NCBI GenBank assembly: GCA_003427395.1
Contig: BFEA01000078.1
Coordinates: 3,462,880-3,484,369, forward strand
DNA: 21,490 bases
DNA from: Chara braunii
Lineage: Eukaryota > Streptophyta > Charophyceae > Charales > Characeae
Direction of reading: 5' to 3'
Shown piece by piece: positions 18,128 to 21,490 of this stretch (position 1 is the first letter of the stretch; every line of letters starts with the position of its first letter). The notes beneath the pieces were generated by a model. The model was not told where the DNA came from, did not search any database, and worked only from the letters and a program-made list of their open reading frames with translations. Made by a program: the position numbers and the translations under genes.

Positions 18128-19275
18128 AAGTTCGCCGGGATCCGAACTTCACGACTGCCGGTCATTTTCGAAGCTCGCGTTGGACGGTGCAGTGTCCTCC
18201 GCCCAGCACTCGGAACCCGGACAGACTAGCACGCGAAGTCCGCCCGGGTCCAGACTAAAAGACGGTGCGAAAGAAAGAGAGAAACAGCCAGCCCATGCAG
18301 TCGGCGTTCCAGAACTGTTCTCAGGCGAACACACTCCGCAAATGCATTTGATCAAAACCAGAAGTCGGAGACGGACTCTCCCCATCGCCGGGCGGGTTGT
18401 GCGAACCAAAGGACGGGCATGTCCGAAGACAAACCAATGCACGTCACGAATCGTGAAGTTCGTCGGGATCTAAACTTAAGGACGATACGACAGGCAGAGA
18501 CGGCGTTAGAGACACACGATCCGTGGACTCAAAGAAAAACACGACCTGGGAATGGCACACAAACATGAGAGGCCTGTTGAGAAGGATTAGTAGTTCGCCG
18601 AAATCCGAACTTCTTCTGATATGCGCAACAGCCTTGACAACATTGTGTGGGTCCCTGGCGGGGCAGAACGGAATGTGTGGAGCAGCGCGGACAGGAGATG
18701 TTGTCGCATTCCCCGGGGGATCAGGAAGACCAGTGTGTGTCCAATAGACAGGCGTCACAAGAAGTTCGTCGGATCCGAACTTAAGGACGCTTCGAGAAAG
18801 ACACACAGAGAGAAATACTGGATCACGTATGATGTCAGACGCAAGACGGGGTCTGAGCAAGGTGTTGGAGGGAGAACTTCAGAATTGTACTGCCTGCGTC
18901 GAACTCTGCAACTGGGATCCCTAAGAGTGCTTTTGGCATTTCGCAACGACAATGATCGACTGTTAGGCACATGTCGATGGTGGACGGGCGGCAACCGAAC
19001 GCGGACAGGGAACACTGCACTCCGGTTGGCGGCGGTGTCAGATCGCGAACGTGCCCAGGCGGAACTAGTCCCAAATCTTTTACGAACCCCGCGCCCAGCC
19101 GAATTTAGGTCCCTGGCAAACAGTTGTAGCTTGAAGGCCGGTCAGACGGGCCTGCGACCTCATGCAAGACCCTGCCCGTGGGCCCCGCTGGTTCGTGCGG
19201 CCCGCCCGACGCCAACAGCACCAAAGCCAAATCAACGCACACCCCAAAACGCGAAGTTCGCCGGGATCCGAACTC
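18128..19275. repeat. Five dispersed 22-bp palindromes (right-hand family)
   Basis: Copies with arms AAGTTCG/CGAACTT around a GGATC core are at 18128-18149 (perfect arms), 18456-18477, 18591-18612, 18762-18782 (one base short) and 19254-19275. Flanking text is also shared, for example CCAA.CGCA 20-30 bp before and GAGACGGCGT.AGAGACA after the copies at 18456 and 19254, so they are remnants of longer repeat units. Open frames here on either strand (for example 18621-19364) contain peptides such as KFAGIRT or KFVGSEL dictated by the palindrome. No gene is supported in 18015-19300. Confidence 0.85.
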
Positions 19276-19304
19276 GCCAGGGCACGACAGTGAAGGAGAC
19301 GGCG

Positions 19305-20225
19305 TCAGAGACAGACCTCTCGTTCAGATGTGTCGACATTCGGAGTTCCCCTGGGACGATGTAGTGAACTGAAGCCATACAAAGCATTCATTGATGATCC
19401 ATATACGTGGATCTGCGGTTCGTCTACCAATGCCCTCTCAGAATTCCCTATGCAGTCCCGTACATCGCACACTTTCTCCTTGACCTCACGATGCATCGAA
19501 AAGTTTCGGACCGGCCCTACTATAACCAAATCACGCCACCCATCTACACGTTCAGGCCCGAGCGTCTCCACGAATTTGGACCCCTCAATCACTACCTAGT
19601 TGCGTGACACAAGCACAACTGCATCGACGAGTTTCCTGCTCTTGTTCGAAGCAACGACACACAGAACTCTAGCGAAATCAGACTCGGACACAGTCAATCG
19701 CACACAACAGTATGACACAGCTTGTGGAGAATTCCCGGGGCAGCGGAGCGGGTATTGCTCTGGGAATGAGCAGTGGCGAGCGCAGTCCAACTCTTGTTTC
19801 CGGGGGCATCCCCAAGGTAAGTGGCACTCAAGGCGGCTGAAATGGCGGCTAATGCAGCCCAGCATGTGGTTTAGGAACTTGTGTCCGAGGACAGCGTCAG
19901 ACACCGGGATGAGGTTCCCGAACTCCAACATGTTGGCGAACTTGTACAGGCTTGCCCAAGGACAGCGACTCTCCATCGTGGCCCAATTTCAATCGCACCA
20001 GCTGTCAACATGCCCCTCCAGGCACGGGACGACGGTCATCCAGGGGTCCTCGTCGAAGTCCTTTGTGGTCGCTCTGTGGATCGTAGTTACACCGTTAAAA
20101 TACCGCACGGATCGCGCACAAGGAGGAAACGGTTCTGCGAAGCGAATGTGCATCTTGGGAGTCATGGTCTGTGGTGTCGAGAAGATCGGCTCCACGATTC
20201 GTGGTGTCGAGAAGGTCGCCTCCAT
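19305..20225 (-). pseudogene. Decayed ORF, copy B of the paired unknown family
   Basis: One uninterrupted frame of 307 codons runs from ATG 20225 to 19305, broken only by TGA 19989-19991 and TAG at about 19593-19595. Text: MEATFSTP, KMHIRFAEPFPPCARSVR, DFDEDPWMTVVP, CPWASLYKFANMLEFGNLIP, KQELDCARHCSFPEQYPLRC, SPQAVSYCCVRLT, VDAVVLVSRN, then VDEPQIHVYGSSMNALYGF. It aligns along its length to copy A on the other strand 17 kb away. The fold is unknown. In both copies GTGTTGTGNAG precedes the ATG by about 8 bp (TAG at 20234-20236 here), a likely splice acceptor. The better preserved frame makes this the copy to use for homology searching. Confidence 0.72.
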
Positions 20226-20429
20226 TACGCACCCTACACAACACGCGCACATGCTAAACGACACACACGGGCACGGAGACACTCGTAAACACGTCGTGTT
20301 TCGCGATCTGCGACCCTTGGCATCAGACGGAACGCGCGCTCGAAGATCCGATTTCGGGGGGTCGACCTGGTCGGTGTTCACATCTGCCGGCCGGCCGGCC
20401 ACCCGCAGTCATGTCCCACGAGAGGTGGG

Positions 20430-21490
20430 CACCTCATGTTCGTCGTGATCAGAATTTGGCGAGACTGCGCAGGAGAAACAAAGTTGTCTCTCAAACTCGG
20501 CGTCCCAAAAGTTCTTGAAGTTCGCATCCTGGCGGACTTCACATTTTTAAGCATCCGAAGTTGTGGTTATCCATCGGCCGTCAGAAAACCCCACAGTCAG
20601 AGCCCACACCACCAGAAAATTGAAGTACGCCTGGGTCCGAACTTGACAACCACACGAGGAACCTTGCACGAGAAGTTCGGATCCCAGCGAACTTCGCATT
20701 CTCTTGAATCCGAAGTTCGTCGGGATTCGAAATTGACGACTGTCCGAGGAACCGTGCACGACAGTTTTAGATGCACGGCCCGGCAGGCCGGCCGCAAACA
20801 CGAATTGCGAAAGGAGGAAATCTCAAGTTCGTCGGGATCCGAACTTGGCGAAATCGCGCGGGAGAGACACATCTGGCGAACTCGACGATGGGACGAGGAA
20901 CCGTGCGCGAGAAGTTCGGATCCTGTCGGACTTCACATTTCTGCAAAACAAAAGTTGTGGCAAACCACCAGGCGCGAGAAAGCCCACAGACAGAACTCAC
21001 ACCATGCGGGAAGCGAAGTTCGCCAGGGTCCGAACTTGACGAGTGTACGAGGAACCGTTCACGAGAAATTCAAATCCCGATGAACTTTGCGTTTTCACGA
21101 ATCCAAAGTCCGCTGGGATCCGAACTTGGCAAACGTGCGAGGAACCGGGCACGCGAGGTTCGGATCCACCGGAGGGCAAGCGAGCCGCAAAAATCTCAGG
21201 CGAAAGGCGGGAACCTGTTGTTCGCCGAGATCCGAACTTGGCGAAACCGCGCGGGAGAGAAACAACTGGCGAACTCGGCGACTGAACGAGGAGCCGTGCC
21301 CGAGAAGTTCGGATCCCGGTGGACTTCACATTTTTCGAATCCGTAGTTGTGCCAATCCCTCATGCGCTGGTAAGTCCATAATCGGAACCCACACAATGCG
21401 GAAAGCGAAGTTCGCCAGGGTCCGAACTTGACGTCCGTGCGAGGAACCGTGAAGGACAAGTCCGGATCCCGGCGGACTGAGCATTTTCAC
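20430..21490. repeat. Tandem array, period about 393 bp, dense in palindromes, open at the window end
   Basis: The palindrome plus flank ending in GGACTTCACATTT occurs at 20518, 20912 and 21305. The box AAGT[TA]CGCC.GGGTCCGAACTT occurs at 20623, 21016 and 21408. CGAAAGG[AC]GG occurs at 20808 and 21201. All give a period of about 393 bp, about 2.7 units before the window ends. Each unit carries about five 22-bp palindromes (unit 2, for example: 20912, 21016, 21066, 21106, 21156) and the phrase CGAGGAACCGTGC repeated inside the unit, so there is a sub-repeat structure. Frames across it encode KFVGIRT- or FGSRRTS-like peptides and are artefacts. Confidence 0.9.

Noticed and set aside
18621-19364. 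247-codon plus-strand ORF with KFVGSEL and KFAGIRT peptides
   Set aside because: The recognisable peptides are translations of the dispersed palindrome; the rest has no coding character.
2102-20225. Copies A and B as terminal inverted repeats of one giant element
   Set aside because: They are diverged, similar mainly in protein frame, have unlike flanks and are not at symmetric edges. They are better read as two independent copies of a repeated gene.
20430-21490. CRISPR array
   Set aside because: The palindromes vary in sequence and spacing, the material between them is itself repeated at 393 bp, there are no unique spacers of constant length, and there are no cas genes.

Overview
This looks like repeat-rich nuclear DNA of a eukaryote. 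Every long coding stretch is a decayed, mobile-element-type ORF broken by nonsense codons and frameshifts. Splice-acceptor-like motifs sit just upstream of several of them, there is no operon organisation, and more than half of the window is tandem or dispersed repeat. The DUF7869-type protein, the repeat style and the coding families remind me most of a charophyte (streptophyte) alga such as Chara. That is recognition from memory, not something the sequence proves. I see no intact host gene, tRNA or rRNA.

Layout. 1-1260: tandem array with a period of about 322 bp, two short palindromes per unit. 1375-1530: three palindromes about 70 bp apart. 2102-3080 (+): decayed ORF 'copy A'. 3390-5590: a 371-bp direct duplication, a four-unit array with a period of about 275 bp, and a 151-bp duplication. 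5953-8806 (+): a transposase-like, DUF7869-type protein with its C-terminal module displaced by a frameshift. 9005-9397 (+): an unrecognised ORF, partly duplicated at 9729-9932. 9940-11400: AT-rich spacer with a 281-bp direct repeat. 11418-12030: a 316-bp direct repeat. 12121-17829 (-): a very long decayed ORF, best read as a fusion of an N-terminal domain, basic linker, ParB-like domain, beta-class DNA-methyltransferase-like domain, C-terminal domain and acidic tail. 18128-19275: dispersed palindromes. 19305-20225 (-): 'copy B', an inverted relative of copy A. 20430-21490: a tandem array with a period of about 393 bp, packed with palindromes and running off the window end.

Two palindrome families divide the window. 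Left of about 11.1 kb the motif is TCGGATNNATCCGA. Right of about 11.4 kb it is a 22-bp element with arms AAGTTCG/CGAACTT around a GGATC core. The right-hand family surrounds the ParB/methyltransferase-like ORF and also lies in frame inside it. This combination of a eukaryotic mobile-type ORF joining ParB-like and DNA-methyltransferase-like domains, embedded in GATC-containing palindromes, is the strongest candidate for an undescribed system here.
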